A DNA stretch of 10,224 nt from Gemmatimonadota bacterium (GCA_026713285.1 JAPOOT010000497.1:1-10224); one strand, 5' to 3'; counted from the first letter of the stretch, positions 1 to 6,791 are shown. Numbers and translations: made by a program. The notes: generated by a model not told the origin, from the sequence alone.

Positions 1-97
1 CTCCTCTCCCTGCGAATAACCGTCCTGTCTTCCGGCCCTTGTTACAAGGTTGTGTGCCCGCAGGCCGCTGTCGGAAACCCGCGGATCATCCGGCGGA
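1..97. other. Left-edge non-coding stretch with a short palindrome
   Basis: No gene is supported here. The stretch lies downstream of the small membrane protein gene on the minus strand. It holds a perfect 13-base odd palindrome, CCTTGTTACAAGG, at 37-49. It also has an 8-base direct repeat, GCGGATCA, at 81-88 and 93-100, whose second copy runs into the stop codon of the neighbouring gene. Neither is followed by a T tract on either strand, so I do not call a terminator. The palindrome could be an operator half for a gene to the left of the window, but nothing in view supports that. Confidence 0.3.
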
Positions 98-511
98 TCA
101 CTTCCTGGCGAGTACGATTCCGATCACGGCGCCCGCCAGGGAAATGCGTACCGTCGTCAGGACGACGTCAAACAACGTCGCCTGGAGATTCATGTAGTGC
201 ACCGTGCCGTAGAACATCATGCTGATGCTCAGGCTCAGCAGGAAACCGAAAATCGCGCCGGTCCTGAATCCCGCACCTGCGCCGGATACCTTTGCCCAGC
301 AACCGATTACGAGGCACAGCAACGCCGCCAGTACCAACTCGCTCAGGTAAATGAACAGCATTTCGGGCGGGTCTTTCGTCACGGAGGCCGCCCCCGGACC
401 GGCGTTCGCGGCGAAAAACCCCATGAACAACACCGCATACAGGAAGAAACCCATGACGAGCAGAACCACGGCGCCTGCGATCGTAGCGACCAGGAAACGG
501 GTTAGACTCAT
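98..511 (-). CDS. Small four-helix integral membrane protein, function unknown
   Basis: The 137-residue product is mostly hydrophobic. Four likely membrane helices lie at about residues 7-33, 52-73, 83-104 and 112-135. A short loop around residues 36-50 (Gly/Ala, then Lys-Asp-Pro-Pro-Glu) separates the first two, and a Lys/Gly/Arg loop at 74-83 separates the second and third. No catalytic motif is visible. The size and helix layout recall small uncharacterised membrane families such as DUF1761, but that is only an impression. The start is ATG, with GGAG five bases upstream. It begins 50 bp after the stop of the Tat-signal PLP enzyme on the same strand, and no convincing promoter lies between, so co-transcription is likely. 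I do not know its function. Confidence 0.7.
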   Translation of the reverse strand: MSLTRFLVATIAGAVVLLVMGFFLYAVLFMGFFAANAGPGAASVTKDPPEMLFIYLSELVLAALLCLVIGCWAKVSGAGAGFRTGAIFGFLLSLSISMMFYGTVHYMNLQATLFDVVLTTVRISLAGAVIGIVLARK

Positions 512-561
512 ATTGGCTCCGGGAATGCGTTAAATGCTCAACGCTCAGTCTGTCGGGATAA

Positions 562-1944
562 TCACGACGCGAGACCTGCTATCCTGTCGATGAGTATATC
601 CACCTGTTCGGCCGTATCCATGACATGCAGCGTGGCGCGGACCCCGCTGAATCCGCCTGCGGCGCCGACCGTCCGGATATAGATGTTCGGGTTCCGGTAC
701 CACAACCGCCCGACGATATCTGAAGGATTCAGGTCCTTGACCGAAAAGGATACGAGCGCCATGGACATGCGGGGATCGTCCGACGAATAGACGGTGACTC
801 CGTCGATCTCCTTCAATCCTCTTCTCAGCCGCAGGGACAGATATCGGAGCCGGGCTTCGATGGCTTCCGGGTTTAGTCTGTTGTGGAAATCCAGCGCCGC
901 GCCGATCGAGATGCGGTCCGAGTAGCTCGTGGAGCCTCTCTGTTCGAGTTTACGCGCACCCTCGATGGCCCGGTCCGGATTGGGTGATCCGGTGTATACA
1001 AGCGGCCTTATCCGGTCCGCCGCATCGTTCCGGATGAACAGGAACCCGGTATGCTGGGCGGCCAGCATATACTTGTGGCCCGGGCCCGCGTACATGTCAC
1101 ACCCGAGATCCTGCATGTCCAACTTCATCATGCCGGGCGGTTGGGCCCCGTCGATCAGCGTTATGATGCCCTTCGCCCTTGCCATCTCGCATATTTCCTT
1201 CACCGGCATGATGAAACCGTCGGTGTAGTTGATATGGCAGATGGTGAGGAACCGGGTCTTCGACGTAATGCCCGATTCCACCACGTCTATGACTTTTTGC
1301 GGGTCCTCGATCATGCGGAAACTGGGATCCGAGATGTCCACCATCTTGAATTCCAGGCCGTCTCGCTTCGCGCGAAACGCCATCATGTTCTTCACCCACC
1401 CGTAGTCATAGTTGGTCGTCAGAATCTCATCGCCCCGTTTCAGATCCAGCCCCATGAATCCGAGTCCCATGCCATCGGTAGTGCTGTTTGTGAAGGCGAT
1501 TTCCTCGACATCCGCTCCTACGAAACCGGCCATGTCCTTGCGAATCTGGTCCATGCCGCTGAAAAAGTAGGTCGACCAGCACATGGCAGGATCGGAATTG
1601 ACTGCTTCTACTGCCTCGATCTGCGCCTTGTGGACGCTCAGGGGCGAAATGCCCCGTGTGCCGGAATTCATGTATATCACGCCGTCGCCAAGCAGGAACT
1701 GGGCCGCGACCTTCTCCCAGTATGCCTCGTCATCGGGTGCGGCGCCGCCGTCCGGCGTGTCGGGCAGATCGGGCAACGGCGCTGCTTCGGCTTCCTGAAC
1801 CGGGGACAGCAGGGTCGACGCACCGGCCAGCCCGGCCGCGCCCGCCATCACGCTGCCGATGAATCCTCGGCGGGACAGACCTGGCAGCTTATCAGGGTCC
1901 TGAATTCGGGGATCGAATGGCAATGTTCCTTCGTTGTCAGACAT
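562..1944 (-). CDS. Tat-exported class V aminotransferase-fold PLP enzyme (isopenicillin N epimerase/cysteine desulfurase-like)
   Basis: The 460-residue protein opens with a twin-arginine signal. SRRGFIG is at residues 24-30, a hydrophobic Ala/Gly/Leu stretch at about 32-46, and a likely cleavage near AEA-A at 52-55. The mature part has the class V aminotransferase fold. The N-S-T-T-D-G segment at 153-158 would bind the PLP phosphate, Asp265 in IDGAQ the pyridine nitrogen, and Lys291 in GPGHK would form the Schiff base. Arg436 in GVRATLH sits where this family contacts the substrate carboxylate. Known relatives include isopenicillin N epimerase-like and cysteine desulfurase-like enzymes; the reaction here cannot be assigned. 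The start is ATG, with a strong GGAGG at 1951-1955 six bases upstream. The small membrane protein follows 50 bp downstream, so the pair may work at or outside the inner membrane. Export of a PLP enzyme is unusual, and Tat fits because it carries folded, cofactor-loaded proteins. Confidence 0.9.
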   Translation of the reverse strand: MSDNEGTLPFDPRIQDPDKLPGLSRRGFIGSVMAGAAGLAGASTLLSPVQEAEAAPLPDLPDTPDGGAAPDDEAYWEKVAAQFLLGDGVIYMNSGTRGISPLSVHKAQIEAVEAVNSDPAMCWSTYFFSGMDQIRKDMAGFVGADVEEIAFTNSTTDGMGLGFMGLDLKRGDEILTTNYDYGWVKNMMAFRAKRDGLEFKMVDISDPSFRMIEDPQKVIDVVESGITSKTRFLTICHINYTDGFIMPVKEICEMARAKGIITLIDGAQPPGMMKLDMQDLGCDMYAGPGHKYMLAAQHTGFLFIRNDAADRIRPLVYTGSPNPDRAIEGARKLEQRGSTSYSDRISIGAALDFHNRLNPEAIEARLRYLSLRLRRGLKEIDGVTVYSSDDPRMSMALVSFSVKDLNPSDIVGRLWYRNPNIYIRTVGAAGGFSGVRATLHVMDTAEQVDILIDRIAGLAS

Positions 1945-2010
1945 GAAAAACCTCCATCGGGGATCGAAACCGACCCGTTTATTGACCTGAATTGGGGAAG
2001 TGTAGTGTGC

Positions 2011-2039
2011 AGTATAAACCGGTTCTACAATCGGAACAA
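2011..2039 (-). promoter_or_regulatory. Likely sigma70-type promoter of the PLP enzyme unit
   Basis: Read on the minus strand, TTGTTC (2034-2039) is followed by a 17-base spacer and TATACT (2011-2016). The -10 matches the consensus at five of six positions and the -35 at three of six. Transcription would start near 2004, giving a leader of about 60 bases before the ATG at 1944. This is a sequence match only. Confidence 0.5.
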
Positions 2040-2103
2040 GAAATAACGATCCGTGAGATTAAAGCGAAATGTCTGCGGACGCAGTAGCCGCATCGCACAG
2101 CCT

Positions 2104-3114
2104 TCACTCGTGCTTCTCCAGGAATTTGTTCAAGCGCTCGCATTCACTTGCCGAAGCCGGATCCAGTTCGATCTGGTGCATCCGGGCGCGGACGTAGAAG
2201 AGGCTCATCTCGTCCGGCGTTCCGTCCCGCACGATGATCTCCCGCACCCTGGCGGGAAAATAGCTGCCCCAGTCCGGCTGGCGCCCATCGAGATCCGTAA
2301 AACCGTATTCTTTCGCAAGCGTACCGCTCGAGTACAGCCCGCCGCGCTTCGAACCGACGTCCGGATCGGCCGCCAGGGCCGCCACGCCCCTGCCCATGTA
2401 ACACGGCGTTTCCGATTCTTCGAAGTATGAGTCCTGTGCAATAGCGTCCCGCCAGTTCTCCTCCGTGACCCCGAAGCCGTCCAACATCGCCTCGGACCGG
2501 AGGAATCCCGGCGTGACGGTCAGCGCGGTGATTCGGTGCGCGTGGAGATCGGTAGCCATCGCGTATCCCAGTCGGATCGTCGCGTACTTCGCGAAGTCGT
2601 AGAACAGGTTCCCCCGATAGCCCATCGTGTCGCCGTCCGTGACTTCCACGATCAGCCCGGAGTTCTGCTCGATCATGATCGGCACACCGTGCCTGCTGGT
2701 GATGATATGGCTGTGTACCGCCCCTTCAATCATCCTGAACCCCTGGGCCGTATCGAGTTCCCAGAAAGGCGAACCCCACTCGATCATTTCATCGCCGCCC
2801 CATATGTCGTTGACGAGGATGTCGAGCCGACCCTGGTCGTTCCTGACGCGCGCGAACAATCGCTCCACCTCGGCTTCGATGGTATGGTCTGTCCGTACGG
2901 CGATGCCGCGGCCGCCTTCGGCCGTGACCATATCGGCGGTCTCCTCGATGGTTTCGGGCCGGCCCGGCGTGGCGGGGCGTCCTTTCACGCTCCGTCCGGT
3001 GCAATAGCCCGTGGCGCCCGCCGCACCGAGCATACGGGCGATTCCTCGGCCGGTCCCGCGTGTGGCTCCCGTCACGACAGCCACGCGATCCTGCAGTGAT
3101 CCGCGATCCATCAT
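2104..3114 (-). CDS. Short-chain dehydrogenase/reductase, DHRS1-like
   Basis: The 336-residue protein is a Rossmann-fold NAD(P)-dependent oxidoreductase of the SDR superfamily. The cofactor loop TGATRGTGRGIA is at residues 15-26, an NNAG-like strand end (NDIWGG) at 102-107, and the catalytic YxxxK is Tyr172-Lys176. Thr159 takes the place of the usual active-site Ser, 13 residues before Tyr172. From memory, the pattern SETxxxxGxxVAALAxDP and the later LAKEYGFTDLDGR (267-279) match human DHRS1, so I place it in that branch rather than among FabG-like enzymes. A C-terminal extension of about 60 residues goes beyond the classic 250-residue SDR. I chose ATG at 3114. A second ATG follows directly at 3111, and a TTG at 3141 would add nine residues. 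Ribosome-binding signals are weak for all three. Its substrate is unknown. Confidence 0.88.
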   Translation of the reverse strand: MMDRGSLQDRVAVVTGATRGTGRGIARMLGAAGATGYCTGRSVKGRPATPGRPETIEETADMVTAEGGRGIAVRTDHTIEAEVERLFARVRNDQGRLDILVNDIWGGDEMIEWGSPFWELDTAQGFRMIEGAVHSHIITSRHGVPIMIEQNSGLIVEVTDGDTMGYRGNLFYDFAKYATIRLGYAMATDLHAHRITALTVTPGFLRSEAMLDGFGVTEENWRDAIAQDSYFEESETPCYMGRGVAALAADPDVGSKRGGLYSSGTLAKEYGFTDLDGRQPDWGSYFPARVREIIVRDGTPDEMSLFYVRARMHQIELDPASASECERLNKFLEKHE

Positions 3115-3167
3115 GTTTCCCGGAAAGAGGTGTGCTTCCAAATCTTTGCCGGTTAAGAAGACGATCC

Positions 3168-3196
3168 AATGTACTTGCCGCGACGTCCGATGTCAA
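3168..3196 (-). promoter_or_regulatory. Strong sigma70-type promoter of the SDR gene
   Basis: On the minus strand, TTGACA (3191-3196) is a perfect -35 match. A 17-base spacer and TACATT (3168-3173, four of six) follow. Transcription would begin near 3161, about 47 bases before the chosen ATG at 3114. This is the best -35 match seen in the window. Confidence 0.6.
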
Positions 3197-3257
3197 AGTG
3201 ATAGGGGGTCCGTCAGGATAGCAGTTGTTTCGCCGGTCATGACTCATTATGGTTAGT

Positions 3258-3298
3258 GAACCGCGATGGTAGGGGAACCGCGATGGTAGGGGAACCGC
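3258..3298. repeat. 17-bp tandem direct repeat, about 2.4 copies
   Basis: The unit GAACCGCGATGGTAGGG occurs at 3258-3274 and again, identical, at 3275-3291. A partial third copy, GAACCGC, follows at 3292-3298. It lies midway between two divergent genes, about 60 bp upstream of the SDR -35 element. It could be a regulator-binding array or a simple slippage duplication; the sequence alone cannot decide. Confidence 0.85.
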
Positions 3299-3429
3299 AC
3301 ACGCAGCTGGGTCCCGCGGCGACACAGAAACGTGTGATCCGCGGCAGACTTCCGCATGCGTATTTATGATCGTAACGGTCCTCATCGTATGATCATCCAC
3401 GATTTGCGATTTCCAATTTCGAGACACAC

Positions 3430-4425
3430 ATGGCCATCATACCTGTCGATTACTCAAATCCTCGCTACGACGCGACGTCCCTGCACCGTTTTACTGTAGA
3501 AGCGCTACGGAAGGCCGGCTTGCCTCACGCCCACGCATCGGAATTGGCCGATTACCTGACCGCGACGGACCTGCGCGGCGTGCTCAGTCATGGTACTCGG
3601 CAGCTTCCCGGCTACGTGAGGTCCTTCCAGTCGCGCAGTTGCAACGCCACGCCGAACATCCGGATCCATCGCGAAGCCGGAGCGGTGGTGCAGTGGGACG
3701 GTGACGGCGGCATGGGACACCTGGTTTCCGCCCGAGCGATCCGCTCGGCGGTCTCACGGGCAAGATCAACGGGGATCTGCCTGGTCACGGCGACCCACTG
3801 CGGCCACACCGGTTCCGTTGGAAACTGGACGCGCATCGCGACGGGATCGGGCATGATCTGCCTGTACTACAGCACGCCCATGAGTCCGCTTCCCTTCGAC
3901 CGGCCCCAGCCCGTCGTCGAAGCGTTGAACAACCCTCCGGTCAGCTTCGGATTCCCTGCCGCGGAGGGCGAACCGCCCGTGCTGATCGATATGGGTACGC
4001 ACCTGGAACTCCCCGATGTTCAGGAGAAGATCGCGGAGATAAGCGTGCTGCCGCTGATTAAGGGGCTGGCCTACCAGGTCACGTCCGTAATGTTGACCTG
4101 GCCCGTGGACGCGCAATCTCCCATTGAACGAAGCTATCCGGGGGCCACCAGCAGCCTCACCGCCGTCGTCCTGGACCCCGCCTTCATCGGCGAGCCATCC
4201 AGTTACACGCGAACGGTCACGGAATTGCGTGCGAACATCCATGCCATGCGACCCCTGCCGGGCCTGGACCGTTCATCGTTGCCAGGTGAAATCGAAGCGG
4301 AACGGGAGGCCGATTTCAGCCGGAACGGGATACCCCTGGACGACGCCCACATGCTGTCGCTGCGGCAGCTGGGCGATGAACTGGGTGTACCGTGCTACTG
4401 GGAGACTGGCCGATGCGGGAAGTAA
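3430..4425 (+). CDS. Divergent Ldh_2 family (malate/L-lactate dehydrogenase-like) oxidoreductase
   Basis: The 331-residue protein begins like an Ldh_2/YlbC-type NAD(P)-dependent 2-hydroxyacid or ureidoglycolate dehydrogenase. It has a helical N-terminus, then LRGVLSHGTRQLPGY at residues 48-62, containing the family's Ser-His-Gly (53-55). A middle segment at about 121-146 (THCGHTGSVGNW, then SGMI) corresponds to the usual N-S-x-H-F-G-x-A-G region, and PVSFGFPA (170-177) to the N-P-x-S-x-A-x-P region. After LIDMGT (185-190) about 30 residues normally present are missing, and the usual G-G-H-K-G is PLIKG (208-212). It is therefore shortened and may have altered or lost cofactor binding. The start is ATG with no strong ribosome-binding signal. 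Its last 13 bases overlap the NUDIX gene. The family call is firm; activity is doubtful. Confidence 0.82.
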   Translation: MAIIPVDYSNPRYDATSLHRFTVEALRKAGLPHAHASELADYLTATDLRGVLSHGTRQLPGYVRSFQSRSCNATPNIRIHREAGAVVQWDGDGGMGHLVSARAIRSAVSRARSTGICLVTATHCGHTGSVGNWTRIATGSGMICLYYSTPMSPLPFDRPQPVVEALNNPPVSFGFPAAEGEPPVLIDMGTHLELPDVQEKIAEISVLPLIKGLAYQVTSVMLTWPVDAQSPIERSYPGATSSLTAVVLDPAFIGEPSSYTRTVTELRANIHAMRPLPGLDRSSLPGEIEAEREADFSRNGIPLDDAHMLSLRQLGDELGVPCYWETGRCGK

Positions 4426-5036
4426 ACGAGGAACAGGCGGAGCGGGCTCATCGGGACCAGCTCCAACGGGCACTGGGTCATTACCTGGCGCGTTTTCCCG
4501 GTGAAGGCGAAACGGTAGAACGGATCCGTTCCCTGGTGGCCGGACATCCCGACTGCTTCGAAAGGACATGCCTGCCGGGCCACATCACCGGTTCGGCCTG
4601 GATCGTTTCTCCTGGCTGTTCAAAATACCTGATGACCCGCCACCGGATATTCGACCGCTGGCTACAGTTGGGCGGCCACTCCGACGGTTGTTCCCAACCT
4701 CACCTCGTCGCCCTGCGGGAAGCCGAGGAGGAGTCCGGGCTGACGGGTTTCGGCCTGTACCGTGAGCCGGAAGGATTCGTTCCACTGGACGTGGATATCC
4801 ACACCATCGCCGCCCGGGACGGCGTACCTGGGCATGCGCATTTCGACCTCCGCTATCTGCTGATGGCATCCGTCGAAAAACCCCTGAAGATAAGCGATGA
4901 ATCCCGTGACCTCAGGTGGTTTGAACGGAACGAACTCATGGAATTGATCCACGAAGAAAGCGTGCTTCGCATGCTGCGCAAAGGAGACGCCGCCCTGGAA
5001 CGGCACAGTGGGGATTTCGTACACAGTTTCTCCTGA
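4413..5036 (+). CDS. NUDIX hydrolase
   Basis: The 207-residue protein carries a Nudix box at residues 88-110, starting GGHSDG and ending REAEEESGL. The catalytic metal-binding R-E-x-x-E-E core is intact. The first Glu of the consensus, which is structural, is Ser93. A downstream LDVDIH (125-130) and HAHFDLRYL (141-149) are typical of the subfamily with GGHxDG boxes, whose substrates are mostly undefined nucleoside-diphosphate derivatives. I chose ATG at 4413 because GGGAG at 4400-4404 sits eight bases upstream; a GTG at 4392 in the same frame is less likely. The gene overlaps the end of the Ldh_2-like gene by 13 bases in another frame, which suggests translational coupling. It could be a housekeeping or repair enzyme attached to the operon rather than part of the pathway. 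Confidence 0.9.
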   Translation: MREVNEEQAERAHRDQLQRALGHYLARFPGEGETVERIRSLVAGHPDCFERTCLPGHITGSAWIVSPGCSKYLMTRHRIFDRWLQLGGHSDGCSQPHLVALREAEEESGLTGFGLYREPEGFVPLDVDIHTIAARDGVPGHAHFDLRYLLMASVEKPLKISDESRDLRWFERNELMELIHEESVLRMLRKGDAALERHSGDFVHSFS

Positions 5037-5044
5037 CGATTCGC

Positions 5045-5073
5045 TTGCACGACGCCTGCGGGGGACGTATATT
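5045..5073 (+). promoter_or_regulatory. Probable internal promoter before the isomerase/dioxygenase genes
   Basis: TTGCAC (5045-5050) is followed by exactly 17 bases and TATATT (5068-5073). The -10 matches five of six positions and the -35 three of six. It starts eight bases after the NUDIX stop codon and would give a leader of about 85 bases before the ATG at 5165. A GGGGA/TCCCC pairing around the -10 could form a small hairpin, but no T tract follows, so I do not call a terminator. Confidence 0.5.
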
Positions 5074-5164
5074 CTCCCCGGACATTCAAACGACAAATCT
5101 CTGACATTTCCGCCTTGTTCGTTCAGCCAAAGTTGGCGGCCAAATCCGAAAGAGGTGCCGTACT

Positions 5165-5920
5165 ATGCCCCCTCCCGCAGCCCTTCAGCTTTATACCCTT
5201 CGAGAAATGGCCGACAAGGACTTCGATCAGGTGGTGAACCTGACCGCGGAGATCGGTTATGCGGGCGTCGAGCCCGCTGGTTTTCCCGGCACCACCCCGG
5301 AAGCGGCCGGCAGGCTCTTCGAATCGCTGAACCTCGAAGTTCCCAGCGCGCACCTTCCGCTGCCCGTTGGCGACAACAAATCCTATGTCATCGAAACGGC
5401 CGGCGCGCTCGGGACCAGACGCGTGGTCGCGGGGCTGGGACGGGACGATCACAGCACGGTAGACAACATCAGGTGGTCGGCGGACCGCTTCAACGCGGCC
5501 GCGGAAGCCGTGGCGCCTCACGGGATGACCTTCGGGATACACAATCACTGGTGGGAATACCTCGAGGTTGAGGGACGGATCGCGACGGACATCCTCCTCG
5601 AGCATCTTTCACCAGAGGTATTCTTCCAGGTGGACGTGTACTGGGTTCAGGTCGGCGGTCCCGACCCGGCCGGCGTGCTCGAGCGCCTCGGCGCACGAGC
5701 GCCGCTGCTTCACCTCAAGGACGGCCCCTGCCTGCGGGATACGGACATGACCGCCCTGGGCGAAGGGAAGGTGGATCTCCCCGGCGTGATCGCGGCCGGC
5801 GGAGATCACACCGAGTGGCACATCGTCGAACTGGACAGTTGCGCGACGGACATGGTCGAAGCGGTGAATAAGAGTTACGACTACCTGGTGGACAACGGCC
5901 TGTCCCGCGGCAACAGGTAG
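5165..5920 (+). CDS. Sugar phosphate isomerase/epimerase-like TIM-barrel protein (AP endonuclease 2 fold)
   Basis: The 251-residue protein has the xylose-isomerase-like TIM barrel. It opens with LQLYTLRE (7-14) and continues with the first barrel repeats, IGYAGVEPAGF at 30-40. GIHNHWWEY at 124-132 carries a probable metal ligand, Glu131. QVDVYWVQVGG (155-165) with Asp157, LLHLKDG (181-187) with His183, and a late strand WHIVELD (218-224) with Glu222 supply the other expected ligands. The family isomerises or epimerises sugars, inositol derivatives and other polyols using a divalent metal; the exact substrate is not readable. The start is ATG with AGAGGTG at 5151-5157, seven bases upstream. 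It lies 128 bp after the NUDIX gene and 82 bp before the first dioxygenase, and probably heads a unit with both dioxygenases. Confidence 0.9.
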   Translation: MPPPAALQLYTLREMADKDFDQVVNLTAEIGYAGVEPAGFPGTTPEAAGRLFESLNLEVPSAHLPLPVGDNKSYVIETAGALGTRRVVAGLGRDDHSTVDNIRWSADRFNAAAEAVAPHGMTFGIHNHWWEYLEVEGRIATDILLEHLSPEVFFQVDVYWVQVGGPDPAGVLERLGARAPLLHLKDGPCLRDTDMTALGEGKVDLPGVIAAGGDHTEWHIVELDSCATDMVEAVNKSYDYLVDNGLSRGNR

Positions 5921-6002
5921 CTCAAACCGGGCAGGCTGCGAGTCGAACTCCGCCGCGTTCGAACAAGTGGCAAGGTCTGAGACGGGAGCGAGGAGCCGGC
6001 GC

Positions 6003-6788
6003 ATGACAAAGGAAGAAGGCGCGCACAAGCGCGAGCAACTGGTCCGCGACGGATTCTGCCATATCGAAGACGTGCTGCCCGAAGACTTCCTGGCTACCAT
6101 GCGGGAGGAATCGGACCGCCTGCTCGATTCGGCGGAACACCCGCCCGAGTGGCAGTACCAGGGATCCGACCTGCACGTTTCCGGTCAGGATAACGAGGCG
6201 ATGGGAAATCTGCTCGAGTGGCCCGGCGCCCGGGATATCCTCAATACCATGGGCCTGACGGATTTCACCCCTTCCGGTATCGTAATCATCCTGAGCAAGC
6301 CGGCCGGCGGTCCGCCCCTCTACTGGCACCAGGACTGGATGGCGTGGAACGATCCCATCAGCCTGGCACCCTGGCCTCAGACCATATTCCTTTCCTACTA
6401 CCTGGTGGACACGGACTTCGAAAACGGGTGTTTCCGCGTTATACCCGGCACGCATCGCAGGCGCATTCCCCTGCACAGCCAGGTGGAGGTCGCCCACCAG
6501 GAGACCGCGTATTTCGCCGACATGAAGGATCCGCACATGTTCGGCGACCATTCGGACGCCGTCGATCTGCCCGTGAAAGCCGGCGACCTGGTCATCGGTG
6601 ACGCGCGCGTCCTTCACGCGGCGCGCGGCAACAGCAGTGATCGCAGGCGGACCTTGCTCCTGGGATGGTACAACCGGCCGCTGACCGTACCGGAACACTG
6701 GACGGGCGAAGTGCCCGAGCCCATCCTGAACCGCCCGCCGGACGCCCGTTACGAAGGCACGAGAATCCCCGGAAAATACCTGGAGTAG
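6003..6788 (+). CDS. Phytanoyl-CoA dioxygenase (PhyH) family Fe(II)/2-oxoglutarate oxygenase, first of two
   Basis: The 261-residue protein is a cupin-fold non-haem iron hydroxylase. The iron-binding triad is His109-x-Asp111 in YWHQDW and His205 in VLHAARGN; an Arg at 214-216 would hold 2-oxoglutarate. The N-terminus (LVRDGFCHIEDVL, 13-25) and the ENGCFRVIPGTH segment (140-151) are typical of the family. Members hydroxylate substrates from phytanoyl-CoA to ectoine and phosphonates, so no substrate is assigned. I chose ATG at 6003 because GAGGAG at 5990-5995 lies seven bases upstream. A GTG at 5967 would add twelve residues of Arg/Ser-rich sequence with no such signal. The second dioxygenase follows after only 3 bp, so the two are co-translated from one mRNA. 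Confidence 0.93.
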   Translation: MTKEEGAHKREQLVRDGFCHIEDVLPEDFLATMREESDRLLDSAEHPPEWQYQGSDLHVSGQDNEAMGNLLEWPGARDILNTMGLTDFTPSGIVIILSKPAGGPPLYWHQDWMAWNDPISLAPWPQTIFLSYYLVDTDFENGCFRVIPGTHRRRIPLHSQVEVAHQETAYFADMKDPHMFGDHSDAVDLPVKAGDLVIGDARVLHAARGNSSDRRRTLLLGWYNRPLTVPEHWTGEVPEPILNRPPDARYEGTRIPGKYLE

Positions 6789-6791
6789 CCA

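Larger units (their letters stand above)
3115..3429. other. Intergenic region between the divergent SDR and Ldh_2-like genes
   Basis: These 315 bases separate two genes that point away from each other. They contain the SDR promoter at 3168-3196, a 17-bp tandem repeat at 3258-3298, and a TATGATC heptamer repeated at 3365-3371 and 3388-3394. A TATGAT at 3388-3393 could be the -10 of the plus-strand gene, but no good -35 lies 16-18 bases upstream. Open frames crossing the area have no homology I recognise and look like chance frames. No terminator or structured RNA was recognised. Confidence 0.5.

Noticed and set aside
1051..2046. Long plus-strand open frame of 331 codons
   Set aside because: It lies antisense to the Tat-signal PLP enzyme, has no recognisable domain and is rich in His/Arg, as expected of a shadow frame in GC-rich DNA.
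2040..2103. Possible terminator after the SDR gene (TGCGG...CCGCA and CTGCGTCCGCAG)
   Set aside because: The stems are 5 bp with a poor loop (9 or 2 bases) and no T tract follows in the direction of transcription.
2789..3427. Minus-strand open frame of 212 codons crossing the SDR start and the intergenic region
   Set aside because: It overlaps the SDR coding sequence in another frame, and its Arg/His-rich second half mirrors the SDR gene. The intergenic part has no homology I recognise and contains the tandem repeat and the SDR promoter.
5058..5078. Possible terminator after the NUDIX gene (GGGGA...TCCCC)
   Set aside because: The stem is only 5 bp, no T run follows, and the same bases fit better as a promoter -10 region.
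5922..6698. Minus-strand open frame of 258 codons
   Set aside because: It is antisense to the first PhyH dioxygenase, which has a full set of catalytic residues; the antisense product shows no motif.
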